The notes beneath the pieces were generated by a model. The model was not told the origin of the DNA, did no database searches, and saw nothing but the letters and a program-made list of their open reading frames with translations. A stretch of DNA of 12,846 bases, taken from assembly GCA_964405325.1 (NCBI GenBank), contig CAYONM010000105.1:1-12846 (forward strand), written 5' to 3'. Below are positions 6,345 to 12,846 of this stretch, in pieces; the stretch's first letter is position 1; each line of letters starts with the position of its first letter. This DNA is from CAYONM01 sp964405325. Its GTDB lineage: Bacteria > Planctomycetota > UBA11346. The position numbers were made by a program, and so were the translations under genes.

Positions 6345-7982
6345 TTATCTGATTTCCCAATCGTGAATATTCCGGGTCAAATGGAGGATTGAGTTCTTGA
6401 CTCCCTTTACCCTTTTGTTCACTGCAATGGTCGATGTGGGACATACAATAGGGATGACGGGCAGTTCATTGTGCAAAATCTCCTGTATGGAATCGAAGAG
6501 TTCGGCCCGTTCTTCTTTTTCGACCGTGACCGCCGAGGCGTCGATGAGCTTGTCCAACTTGGGATTCGAGTAGTACTGAAGGTTTCCTCCTCCGATGCTC
6601 TCCGCATGGAATCGTCGATGAAAATACATATAAGGGTCCATGTAATTCATATATCCGACGAAAAAACCGTCGATCTTTTCAGGGCTTTCGCGCAACATTT
6701 TGATCATGGCGGCGATGTCCATCTGCTGCAGCTCAGCCTTGATGCCGACCTTGATCAGGTTCTGGTGGGAAATCGTCGCCCACTGGATGCGCTCCTTGTT
6801 GCCTGTGGGAACAACCAGCCGCAAAGGGGTTTCCTTGTCCCATCCCGCATCATCCAGCAGCCCGATGGCCTTGTCCGGGTTGTAGTCATAGGGCGGGAGC
6901 TCATCATTGTAAAAGGGGTACCCGAATGCGCGGGGAATGGCCGTGACAAAGCCTCCGCCCATCAACACCTTTTCCACGATGCCGGCGCTGTTGATGGCGT
7001 GGGCCATGGCCTTTCTCACTCGGAGGTCCTCGAGTTTTTTCTGGGTGCACATCAGCATCAGCCCCTGGGTGAAGGGCCCGGGTGTGGACTGGACCTCCAG
7101 GGAGGGCACCCTCTTGACCCGCTCAATTTCAATGTTGGGGATGTCCCCGAGCCCCTGCCCCAGCACGAGGTCCATCTCCCCCCGTTCCAGTTGGGCGATG
7201 GCAGTATCCGGGCTGACGATGCGTATGAAGGCCCTTTCTATATTGGGGTTGCCCAGGTAGTACTCGTCGAACCTGGTGAATTCAACGTATTGGTCCGTGG
7301 CATACTTGACAAATTTGTAAGGGCCGCACCCGACGGTTGGATTGGCCGCGAACTCGCTGTTGGCCATTTCCTTGACCGGGGTGTCTTTGAGCATGTGGCG
7401 GGGAATGATGTGCAGTTCGGTGAGGCCGTCCAGCATAGGGGCGAATACTCCATCAGTGGTTATCTCGAAGGTCTTGTCATCGATAACCCTGAAGCCCGCC
7501 AGTTCCTGGGCCTCGTTGTTTTTTCGCGCCTTTGCCCCCACGATGCCTGAGACCAGATTGAAATCCATGAAGGAGTAGTCGGGATCTGTGAGGCATTTGA
7601 TGGTGAATTCCACGTCCTGCGAGGTTACGGGCTTGCCGTCATGCCAGAGGGCGTCCTCCCTGATTTTCAAGCGGTAGGTTTTCCCGTCTTCGGAAACCGA
7701 ATAGGACTCCGCCATTTTGGGCACTATATTGGAATCCTCGTCCCACTCGAGCAGGGGGTTGAAGACTAGCCGGTATACGGCTCGTGCATACCCCAGGTGA
7801 TAGAAATGGGGGAGCAAGGAGCTGCCCGGAGAGCTCCACATGCCCATGGTGACTATGTTCTTTGTTTCGGCCATAGCCGGACCGGCACCCATCGCAGGCA
7901 TCAGAAGCATGCCCATGGCCGCAACCGCCGTGATCATGAAAACACTTAATCTCCTCTGGGCCGAACACAGAATGTTTTTCAT
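6345..7982 (-). CDS. Periplasmic solute-binding protein, family 5 (DppA/OppA-like)
   Basis: This is the extracytoplasmic substrate-binding subunit of the adjacent ABC importer, 545 residues long. The start is ATG 7982, preceded at five bases by a strong AAAGGAGG. An upstream in-frame extension to 8030 lacks support. The N-terminus is a classic signal peptide: positive NILCSAQRR, a hydrophobic core at about residues 13-30, and a likely signal peptidase I site after AMA at residue 38. There is no lipobox cysteine, so a soluble periplasmic protein is expected. The mature part carries SBP_bac_5 features: NPLLEWDEDSNIVPKMAESY, then YRLKIREDALWHDGKPVTSQ with DVEFTIK, then ANPTVGCGPYKFV in the middle and DLVLGQG. 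The ligand cannot be predicted; the family binds peptides, nickel chelates, opines, sugars and other solutes. It stands 60 bases after the oxidoreductase gene and before the importer membrane genes. Confidence 0.94.
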   Translation of the reverse strand: MKNILCSAQRRLSVFMITAVAAMGMLLMPAMGAGPAMAETKNIVTMGMWSSPGSSLLPHFYHLGYARAVYRLVFNPLLEWDEDSNIVPKMAESYSVSEDGKTYRLKIREDALWHDGKPVTSQDVEFTIKCLTDPDYSFMDFNLVSGIVGAKARKNNEAQELAGFRVIDDKTFEITTDGVFAPMLDGLTELHIIPRHMLKDTPVKEMANSEFAANPTVGCGPYKFVKYATDQYVEFTRFDEYYLGNPNIERAFIRIVSPDTAIAQLERGEMDLVLGQGLGDIPNIEIERVKRVPSLEVQSTPGPFTQGLMLMCTQKKLEDLRVRKAMAHAINSAGIVEKVLMGGGFVTAIPRAFGYPFYNDELPPYDYNPDKAIGLLDDAGWDKETPLRLVVPTGNKERIQWATISHQNLIKVGIKAELQQMDIAAMIKMLRESPEKIDGFFVGYMNYMDPYMYFHRRFHAESIGGGNLQYYSNPKLDKLIDASAVTVEKEERAELFDSIQEILHNELPVIPIVCPTSTIAVNKRVKGVKNSILHLTRNIHDWEIR

Positions 7983-8042
7983 ACGAGCCTCCTTTGCTGT
8001 TGACTTTCTTGTTATCGGTTTGATTTGCACCCATCCCCCGGG

Positions 8043-9644
8043 TTAACGCACCAGATAAGGCATTCTGACTGCAAGCGCATCCACCGGGCATTCGATTTCG
8101 CATGGCAGGCAGTACCAGCAGGTCCGGTTGATTTCCGCAGCCCGCCCGCAACTCAAACACCGCTCGGCTTGATGTTTCGCCTCTTCCGCACTCATGATCT
8201 GTTCCACCTCCCTGTTCAGATGCCGTTCGGCCCGCGGCAGTCTCGGGAGGAGGGATCTTGGTCCGCCCTGGGCGCGGTTGGGATCCGCCTCGTATGTCTC
8301 GATGCGGGACCCGTTCCAGAATCCTCGCCCCCAACGCAAACCTTCGTTTTGCAGGAAACGGTTCACGGACAAGGCGGCTTTCCTGGCCGAAGCCATGGCC
8401 TCCACCACGGAACTGGTGCCGGTGTATGCATCCCCGCACACGAAAACCTTTTCCATGGTTGCGTGTTGAAGTGTGACCGGGTCAGCCTGCAGCCGGTTCC
8501 TCTCTTCATGGATCAACTCCCCGGGCAGGCCATGAGCGTCAAATTCCTGCCCCGCAGCCACCACCACGGTGTCCGCTTGGAGCGGGTCTCCGGGAACATC
8601 GGCGAGCTGCGGGCAAAATCTCCCTTGTTCGTCAAAAAGCGAGAGGCAGCGCGCCAGGTTCAGGCGAACCCTCCCGTCACCGGTGCGTTCCAGCCGAAAG
8701 GGCCCCCATCCATGCTTAAATCGAACGCCCTCCTCCAGGGCCTCTTCCACTTCACGATCAAAGGCCGGCATCTGGTCACGGCTTTCCAGGCAGACCATCG
8801 TCACTTCCTTCGCTCCAAGCCTGCAGCAGCTCAAGGCTGCGTCAACAGCGGTATTCCCGCCTCCTATGACAACCACCGATGCGCCGGGATCGAGCCTCTC
8901 GCCCTGTTTAATCCGGCGCAGGAGTTCCAGCCCCGGCACAACCCCGTTAAGGTCGTGGCCGGGGATGGAGAGCGGCCTGCCAGGCCCCGCACCGAGAGCC
9001 AAGATGACCGCGTCAAAAGAGTCGGTCAGCTGGTAAAGGTCCATATCTCTTCCCAGAGTCCGGGCGGTGACAAAGGCAATCCCCATCCCCTCCAGCATGC
9101 GGATTGCCCGGTCCACATGTTCTTCCGGGAGGCGAAAAGAGGGGATGGCATAACGGAGAAGGCCGCCTGGGGAGGTATCGGCTTCGTAGACGGTTACATC
9201 ATGCCCTTCGCGGCGCAAGTCGTAGGCGGCCTGCAGCCCAGCCGGCCCCGAACCGATCACGGCCGCTCTGAGTCCGGTGCCGGCTGGGACCCGGAGGGCG
9301 TCCGAATGAACCTCGGCGCAGCTATCGGCCAGATAACGCTTCAAGGCGCGGATGTGCACGGCGCTGTCTATTTTGCCACGCTCGCACGCCTCTTCACAGG
9401 GGTGGGAGCAGACCCGGCCCAGGATCGCCCCAAAGGGAGTGTAGGCCCACAGCTCCCGGGCCGCGTCCTCCAATCTCCCCTGGGCGATCAACCGCACATA
9501 GCCCTGGCAGTTCATGTGCAGAGGGCACGCCTGCCTGCAGGGGGCCACACTGAGACGGAGGTTATCCATGATGCAGCGATCCACACACACGCCGCATGCG
9601 TAACACAGGTCGCGATTCACCCTGATGTTGATGTCGGAAATCAT
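8043..9644 (-). CDS. GltD-like NAD(P)H/FAD oxidoreductase with N- and C-terminal FeS motifs
   Basis: This 533-residue flavin-dependent oxidoreductase is related to the small subunit of glutamate synthase, NfnB and similar NAD(P)H-linked electron-transfer proteins. The N-terminus has a ferredoxin-like run with Cys14, 17, 20 and 24, then the GltD-type cluster region with C36RQAC40P and Cys79, 83 and 87 (GRVCSHPCEEAC). The FAD-binding Rossmann motif VIGSGPAGLQAA lies at 129-140 and the NAD(P)-binding VVIGGGNTAVDAA at 258-270; the family motif FVCGDAYTG lies near the end of the flavin domain. The C-terminus adds C496LSC and then CWYCLPCEIECP (509-520), a ferredoxin-type site. It should take electrons from NAD(P)H and pass them through FeS centres. 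Its ATG overlaps the TGA of the upstream flavoprotein gene (ATGA), with a GAGGAGG site upstream, so the two are probably made together and form one enzyme. No glutamate synthase large subunit is nearby. Confidence 0.9.
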   Translation of the reverse strand: MISDINIRVNRDLCYACGVCVDRCIMDNLRLSVAPCRQACPLHMNCQGYVRLIAQGRLEDAARELWAYTPFGAILGRVCSHPCEEACERGKIDSAVHIRALKRYLADSCAEVHSDALRVPAGTGLRAAVIGSGPAGLQAAYDLRREGHDVTVYEADTSPGGLLRYAIPSFRLPEEHVDRAIRMLEGMGIAFVTARTLGRDMDLYQLTDSFDAVILALGAGPGRPLSIPGHDLNGVVPGLELLRRIKQGERLDPGASVVVIGGGNTAVDAALSCCRLGAKEVTMVCLESRDQMPAFDREVEEALEEGVRFKHGWGPFRLERTGDGRVRLNLARCLSLFDEQGRFCPQLADVPGDPLQADTVVVAAGQEFDAHGLPGELIHEERNRLQADPVTLQHATMEKVFVCGDAYTGTSSVVEAMASARKAALSVNRFLQNEGLRWGRGFWNGSRIETYEADPNRAQGGPRSLLPRLPRAERHLNREVEQIMSAEEAKHQAERCLSCGRAAEINRTCWYCLPCEIECPVDALAVRMPYLVR

Positions 9645-11311
9645 GCTCCATCCTCCTCATCGTCCAGGCCCACCACCGGCCTCAAGCTTGTCCGAATATC
9701 TCTGGCATCATCGCCCTGTTTGAGGACCACATGGCAAAGCCAGTTGGCATCATCGCGGTCGGGGTAGTCGGTGCGGTGATGGGCCTGCCCCCACCGGCTC
9801 TCCTTACGTTCGAGTGATGCGCGTGCGGAAAGGCTTGCGCACTCGACGATGTGTTCGACTTCGTACAGGCGCGCCAGTTCATGGGCATTGCGCACCAAGA
9901 CCTTGTTTTGGATCTCAGCCTCGAAACGCCTCGCCCATTCGGCCCAGCGATTGAGTTTGTACGCGTTCTTGGGAGAAATTACGTAGTCGCCGATGAAGCG
10001 GCGCACCTTATATTCCAAATCCTTGACCTCTATTTCCCTATCAACCTTTGTGAATCGTTCGTCCCGCTGCTGTTCTACCGATTGCCATTGAGCAGAATCC
10101 ATGTTCACTTTCGGGTGGGAATGAATGAACGTTGCAGCTGATTCCGCCGCAACCTCACCGAATACAAAGGCGCCTGTCAGGTGTTGTTTGGGCACGCAAG
10201 CCACATCGCCAGCAGCATACAGACCCGGCACCCCTGTTTCAGCCTTTGAATTCACGACCGCTCCGGCCATGCCGTGACCTCCGCAGACCTGGGTCTCTGT
10301 GGGCCACAGCTCGATGTCCGTCTTTCTGAAATCCACGCCCCGCCCCTTGAAAAAGCGTTCCTGCACTGGGCGCTCGGTGCTGAAAAGGATATGTTCGATC
10401 TCATCAATCGTCTCCGGCTTTAAATGTTTCAACTGAATGCGCAAAGGGCCGTACCCTTGCGTGAAGGCCTTTTCCATGGCCTTCATGTCGCCGACTTCGT
10501 TTTCCATGAGCACGTTGTCGAAAACATCCATGACCCTACCCCCTCGAGTCACGGTGATGGCCAGCAAGGGCATATTGGCGTCTTTGATTAGCATAAGCCG
10601 CTGCGCATGCTCCATACCGGTCAGAGCCGCTCCTGCGCGGTAGGCCATGAGGAACCCGTCCCCGCTGTTCCCGGGAAAATCGAAGGTTCCGAAGAGGTGG
10701 CCTGAGTTGGGCAGCGAAAAACGAGCCTGGCCACCTGCCGCAAGTATCACCGCTTTGGCCTTACATACGGCCAACTCACCGGTTCGGACATTGAGCCCGA
10801 CTGCCCCAGCGACCCGTCCGTCATCCAGCAATACCCTCAATCCCATCACTCGATTCACTGGAATTGCGCCTGCGGACAGTGCGCGCTGAGAGATCATTAC
10901 CTTCAGGTCCGGCTCTTCCATGGCCGTCTGGAAGCGACCCTTGACGTGGTATTTGAGGGTCCTGAAATTGCCTGACTTGTCTACCGGGAAATAGACTCCC
11001 CAGCGCTGGAGTTTCTTCAAAAGATCGAATGAACGGGCGGCCATGAGATGACTTGCCGGGGCGTCCACGATTGCTTCACAGCCCGCCGTGATGGCCTCGA
11101 GGTAGAGTTCCGGGGTGGTGAAGTTGGGGATTGCCACGATATTGAGGGCGTCCATGCCGCGCGCGATCGAGCCGCTGTATTTGATGTCGCCCTTTTCGAA
11201 AATCACCACTTTCATTTTGGGGTTCAGCTCCAAGGCTCGAATTGCGGCCATACAGCCGGCACTGCCTCCTCCAATGATCAAGAGGTCGGCATCCAAAAAC
11301 CTGGTTTCCAT
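9641..11311 (-). CDS. AprA/fumarate-reductase-like FAD-binding flavoprotein
   Basis: This flavoprotein of the succinate dehydrogenase/fumarate reductase/adenylylsulfate reductase alpha-subunit superfamily is 556 residues from ATG 11311. The dinucleotide fold ADLLIIGGGSAGCMAA is at 8-23. YSGSIARGMDALN at 45-57 resembles the AprA loop and lacks the histidine that covalently holds FAD in fumarate reductases, so FAD should be non-covalent. Further FAD contacts are VILAAGGQA at 188-196, GNSGDGF at 214-220 and GLYAAGDVA at 363-371. The active-site region GGHGMAGAV has His346, and the C-terminal helical domain ends with ESRWGQAHHRTDYPDRDDAN at 504-523, a catalytic-domain signature of the superfamily. 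ATG 11311 is chosen because a GAGAGG element sits nine bases upstream; the frame extends to 11383 without support. No separate ferredoxin (AprB) gene is present; the FeS-rich downstream protein may serve that role. The substrate is unknown. Confidence 0.88.
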   Translation of the reverse strand: METRFLDADLLIIGGGSAGCMAAIRALELNPKMKVVIFEKGDIKYSGSIARGMDALNIVAIPNFTTPELYLEAITAGCEAIVDAPASHLMAARSFDLLKKLQRWGVYFPVDKSGNFRTLKYHVKGRFQTAMEEPDLKVMISQRALSAGAIPVNRVMGLRVLLDDGRVAGAVGLNVRTGELAVCKAKAVILAAGGQARFSLPNSGHLFGTFDFPGNSGDGFLMAYRAGAALTGMEHAQRLMLIKDANMPLLAITVTRGGRVMDVFDNVLMENEVGDMKAMEKAFTQGYGPLRIQLKHLKPETIDEIEHILFSTERPVQERFFKGRGVDFRKTDIELWPTETQVCGGHGMAGAVVNSKAETGVPGLYAAGDVACVPKQHLTGAFVFGEVAAESAATFIHSHPKVNMDSAQWQSVEQQRDERFTKVDREIEVKDLEYKVRRFIGDYVISPKNAYKLNRWAEWARRFEAEIQNKVLVRNAHELARLYEVEHIVECASLSARASLERKESRWGQAHHRTDYPDRDDANWLCHVVLKQGDDARDIRTSLRPVVGLDDEEDGA

Positions 11312-11445
11312 GAAAAGCATCCTCTCTAAATCTAGGTTTGAGGGATTCGCAAGAACCCGCTCACCCGCCGCTGGAAACACCATAACCCATTGATATCCCG
11401 AGGGCAGATCTCAAAGTCCAGGACTTTTTTCGCCTCCATTCGGTT
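11312..11445 (-). promoter_or_regulatory. 134-base regulator-enzyme spacer with probable operon control region
   Basis: This non-coding gap lies between the GntR gene and the first enzyme gene, both read leftward. It holds a 15-base inverted repeat (separate entry) and the GAGAGG ribosome-binding site of the flavoprotein gene. I see no convincing -35/-10 pair and no terminator with a U-run. It is therefore open whether the enzyme-transport operon has its own promoter here or is read through from the regulator promoter. Confidence 0.45.
11413..11427. promoter_or_regulatory. Candidate GntR operator, 7-1-7 inverted repeat
   Basis: The site reads aaagtcc-a-ggacttt, two perfect 7-base arms around a single base. 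That spacing is too tight for an RNA hairpin but right for a dimeric winged-helix repressor. The GTC...GAC core resembles operators of HutC-subfamily GntR proteins such as the DasR/NagR type. Its position 19 bases after the regulator gene and about 100 bases before the first enzyme start fits control of the enzyme-transport operon. The assignment is inference from symmetry and location. Confidence 0.45.
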
Positions 11446-12231
11446 TCAGATCACGACGACCGTGCCCCAGTTGTCATCTTTGAGGTGGAACTCGTAGCTC
11501 AGTTCGACACGCTGGGCCGTGAAGGCCAACCTGGACGCCATGAAGGCCCGGCCTGCATGGTTGTAGTAAACCCCGCGGCGGATAACGAGCGGCGAGCCCT
11601 CCGCCACTTCCAGGGCCCGGGCCTCGTCCTCGACGGCTGTTTCAGCGCTGATCCGGTAGGACGCCATGAGGATCCGCAGGTGAGGGCGGACGTCCAGGGT
11701 CTCAGGAAAAGGGCGGCAGTGGATCTCTTCGTCTTTGAGAAATCGGGCCACGTCTATGGGCAGGATCCGGCATTCTATGGCGAAGGGGCGCTTTTTCAGA
11801 ATTTTGAGCCGCCTTATGCCCCGCACCGGCCCGTCGGATGAAAAACCTATGCCCTGCGCCCAAAGAGGGGGTAAAACCTCGCTGTCGTCGAGAAGCACAT
11901 TGCTGAGGGTCAACCCTTGCTCGGCCAAGCTCAACTCCAGGCTCTTGAAAGGGCGCGCCTGGGTCCGGCGCTTGGGCATGTCCACGAAAGTCCCCTTTCC
12001 GGGGAACCTGCGCACCAGCCCCTTGGTTTCCAGACGCTGCATCCCTTGCCTGATGGTCGTTCGGCTGAGGCCGAAGCGTTTCATGAATTCGTTTTCCGTG
12101 GGGATCAGCGTTCCAGGGGTGAACCGATGTTTTTGGATATACGCCTCAATAACATCACTGAGTTGAACGTAGAGCGCTCGACCGTCGGCCTTGTCCAACT
12201 CAGGCAGGTTTTCCCAAATCGGCAGCATCAT
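11446..12231 (-). CDS. GntR-family transcriptional regulator with UTRA domain (HutC subfamily)
   Basis: This 261-residue regulator has an N-terminal winged helix at about 19-84, opening ALYVQLSDVIEAYI and continuing TLIPTENEFMKRFGLSRTTI, then RQGMQRLETKGLVRRFPGKG and TFV at the wing. The rest (about 100-255) is a UTRA effector-binding domain, with typical segments RRLKILKKRPFAIECRILP and EALEVAEGSPLVIRRGVYY-like sequence near the end. Such proteins are usually repressors released by a small metabolite. It is the first gene on the minus strand and lies next to the catabolic/transport operon it probably controls. Two consecutive ATGs exist (12231 and 12228). AAAGGA lies two bases before the first and five before the second, so the second may be the true start. 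The effector is unknown but is probably the imported compound or a product. Confidence 0.92.
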   Translation of the reverse strand: MMLPIWENLPELDKADGRALYVQLSDVIEAYIQKHRFTPGTLIPTENEFMKRFGLSRTTIRQGMQRLETKGLVRRFPGKGTFVDMPKRRTQARPFKSLELSLAEQGLTLSNVLLDDSEVLPPLWAQGIGFSSDGPVRGIRRLKILKKRPFAIECRILPIDVARFLKDEEIHCRPFPETLDVRPHLRILMASYRISAETAVEDEARALEVAEGSPLVIRRGVYYNHAGRAFMASRLAFTAQRVELSYEFHLKDDNWGTVVVI

Positions 12232-12255
12232 GGTCCTTTCTAAGTGAAGGTGAGT

Positions 12256-12269
12256 TTATAATATTATAA
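12256..12269. promoter_or_regulatory. Perfect 14-bp AT palindrome over the regulator promoter (candidate autoregulatory operator)
   Basis: The sequence ttataatattataa is its own reverse complement and covers the predicted -10 element of the regulator promoter. A repressor dimer bound here would block transcription, so autoregulation is plausible. Pure A/T palindromes also arise by chance in promoter DNA, and the sequence does not match the other candidate operator at 11413-11427, so the evidence is only moderate. Confidence 0.35.
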
Positions 12270-12286
12270 TGTTACAACAATTTCAA
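12258..12286 (-). promoter_or_regulatory. Sigma70-type promoter for the GntR regulator gene
   Basis: On the minus strand a TTGAAA -35 box (12281-12286) is followed by a 17-base spacer and a TATTAT -10 box (12258-12263). Transcription would start near 12250, about 20 bases before the ATG. Box quality and spacing are good and the location is in an AT-rich gap just upstream of the gene. It may be the main promoter for everything leftward if no separate operon promoter exists at 11312-11445. Confidence 0.6.
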
Positions 12287-12793
12287 GCGCAATATCAGCC
12301 CGACGTTCATTTCTCAAAATTTGCGAACCCGCTCTTCCTCGCTGGACTCCGCCTGCAAGCTAGCCGCTTTGAGGTGGACAACGTAGCCCTGGACCGAGAG
12401 ATTGCGCAGGTCTGCGAGACCCTCGCCTACGGCGTTGAAGGGCGTTCAAAGACTAGGAAGCCAGTTCCTCGACCATACTCCTTCCATCCGGACCACATTC
12501 ACAAGGCCCTCTGGACTCGGGCGCTCGACAAGGCAGGCGTGGGGTATCGACCTCTGATGCAGACCCGGCATACCTTCGCGACGCTCATGCTGTCCGAGGG
12601 AGAGAACATCGGGTGGATCCAGAATATGCTCGGACACAGTTCCCTGCAGATGATCTTCACGAAGTACTACTCGTGGATTCCGAGGAAGACGAGGAATGAC
12701 GGCTCAGCCTTCATGCGGGCCTATGAGGCTGCGGATGCGGAGCTTGCCGATTTTTCAGAGCCTGAGCCGGTCTTGGTGGAGCGAGGGGTCTGA
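12269..12793 (+). pseudogene. N-terminally truncated tyrosine recombinase (phage-type integrase)
   Basis: This 174-codon frame encodes most of a tyrosine recombinase catalytic domain without the N-terminal DNA-binding domain; intact relatives are usually about 300-400 residues. Visible elements are GLRL at 26-29 with the likely first catalytic Arg28, YGVEGRSKT with the probable beta-strand Lys61, TRHTFATLML with Arg100, LGHSS with His123, and IFTKYYSWIP with the nucleophile Tyr133. The stretch between Lys61 and Arg100 looks shorter than in intact relatives, which suggests an internal in-frame deletion. The ATG at 12269 falls in the regulator promoter and has no ribosome-binding site. The first 20 codons look non-homologous, so the gene body probably begins near 12330. 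The protein is probably inactive. It lies divergent to the regulator gene, and its C-terminal part is homologous to the recombinase tail at the window's left edge. Confidence 0.78.
12635..12660 (+). repeat. Right copy of the 26-bp direct repeat
   Basis: Identical to 11-36 and in the same orientation, about 12.6 kb away. It lies in the HSSLQMIFT codons of the recombinase remnant. The whole regulator-enzyme-transport-hydrolase block lies between the two copies. Confidence 0.85.
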
Positions 12794-12813
12794 GGTGTTC
12801 GCCGGCAGGATTA

Positions 12814-12831
12814 AGCCCATTTTTAGCCCAT
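12814..12831 (+). repeat. Short tandem repeat of agcccat just after the integrase stop
   Basis: Two copies of agcccat (12814-12820 and 12825-12831) are separated by four T bases, 20 bases after the recombinase stop codon. Short repeats near an integrase end sometimes belong to an attachment region, but the window ends 15 bases later, so nothing more can be shown. Confidence 0.25.
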
Positions 12832-12846
12832 CACGAAAAAAGGGGC

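Noticed and set aside
6471..7550. Plus-strand open frame of 359 codons opposite the solute-binding protein gene
   Set aside because: Shadow of the binding-protein gene; no ribosome-binding site and no domain pattern.
7983..8030. 16-residue N-terminal extension of the solute-binding protein
   Set aside because: It would bury the signal peptide behind charged residues; the strong AAAGGAGG site clearly serves ATG 7982.
8025..9767. Plus-strand open frame of 580 codons opposite the GltD-like gene
   Set aside because: It is antisense to a protein with clear FAD, NAD(P) and FeS motifs. Its translation shows no domain pattern, and GC-rich codon bias commonly leaves the opposite strand open.
1..12846. 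CRISPR array, tRNA or rRNA genes
   Set aside because: No regularly spaced repeats, tRNA-like cloverleaf or rRNA sequence could be seen on either strand.

Overview
The window is a compact, GC-rich, single-direction catabolic/transport island read entirely on the minus strand (right to left). It is bounded on both sides by decayed mobile-element debris on the plus strand. The gene style suggests an anaerobic, respiratory bacterium of the Desulfobacterota (Deltaproteobacteria) type: an adenylylsulfate-reductase-like flavoprotein, a cysteine-rich FeS/flavin oxidoreductase and a CopG-type orphan antitoxin. That lineage is inferred from gene style only; no rRNA or other phylogenetic marker is present.

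Layout in transcription order. A GntR/UTRA repressor (11446-12231) has its own sigma70-like promoter, with a perfect 14-bp palindrome over the -10 element. A 134-base gap with a 15-bp inverted repeat follows. Next come an AprA/FrdA-like FAD subunit (9641-11311) and, overlapping it by ATGA, a GltD-like NAD(P)H/FAD oxidoreductase with extra ferredoxin-type cysteine clusters at both ends (8043-9644). A complete peptide/nickel/opine-type ABC importer follows: a family 5 solute-binding protein (6345-7982), two permeases (5293-6276, 4406-5296) and two ATPases (3411-4406, 2435-3409). The last gene is a cytoplasmic CocE/NonD-family S15 alpha/beta hydrolase (764-2407). All junctions from the permeases to the last ATPase are overlapping or 1-2 bases apart. 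A strong 13-bp hairpin separates the binding-protein gene from the first permease gene.

How the genes could work together (inference): the binding protein and importer bring in a small peptide-like or acylated compound. The CocE-type hydrolase, which has no signal peptide, splits an ester or amide bond in the cytoplasm. The two flavoproteins form an NAD(P)H-linked redox module that reduces or oxidises the product, and the GntR/UTRA protein senses the substrate or an intermediate. I do not recognise this combination as a named pathway.

Flanks. The left end holds the 3' tail of a tyrosine recombinase gene, a convergent orphan CopG-type antitoxin gene, and about 200 bases that look like a broken transposase. 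The right end holds a second, N-terminally truncated tyrosine recombinase. The two recombinase remnants lie in the same orientation and share a perfect 26-bp direct repeat about 12.6 kb apart, so the operon is enclosed by homologous integrase remnants.
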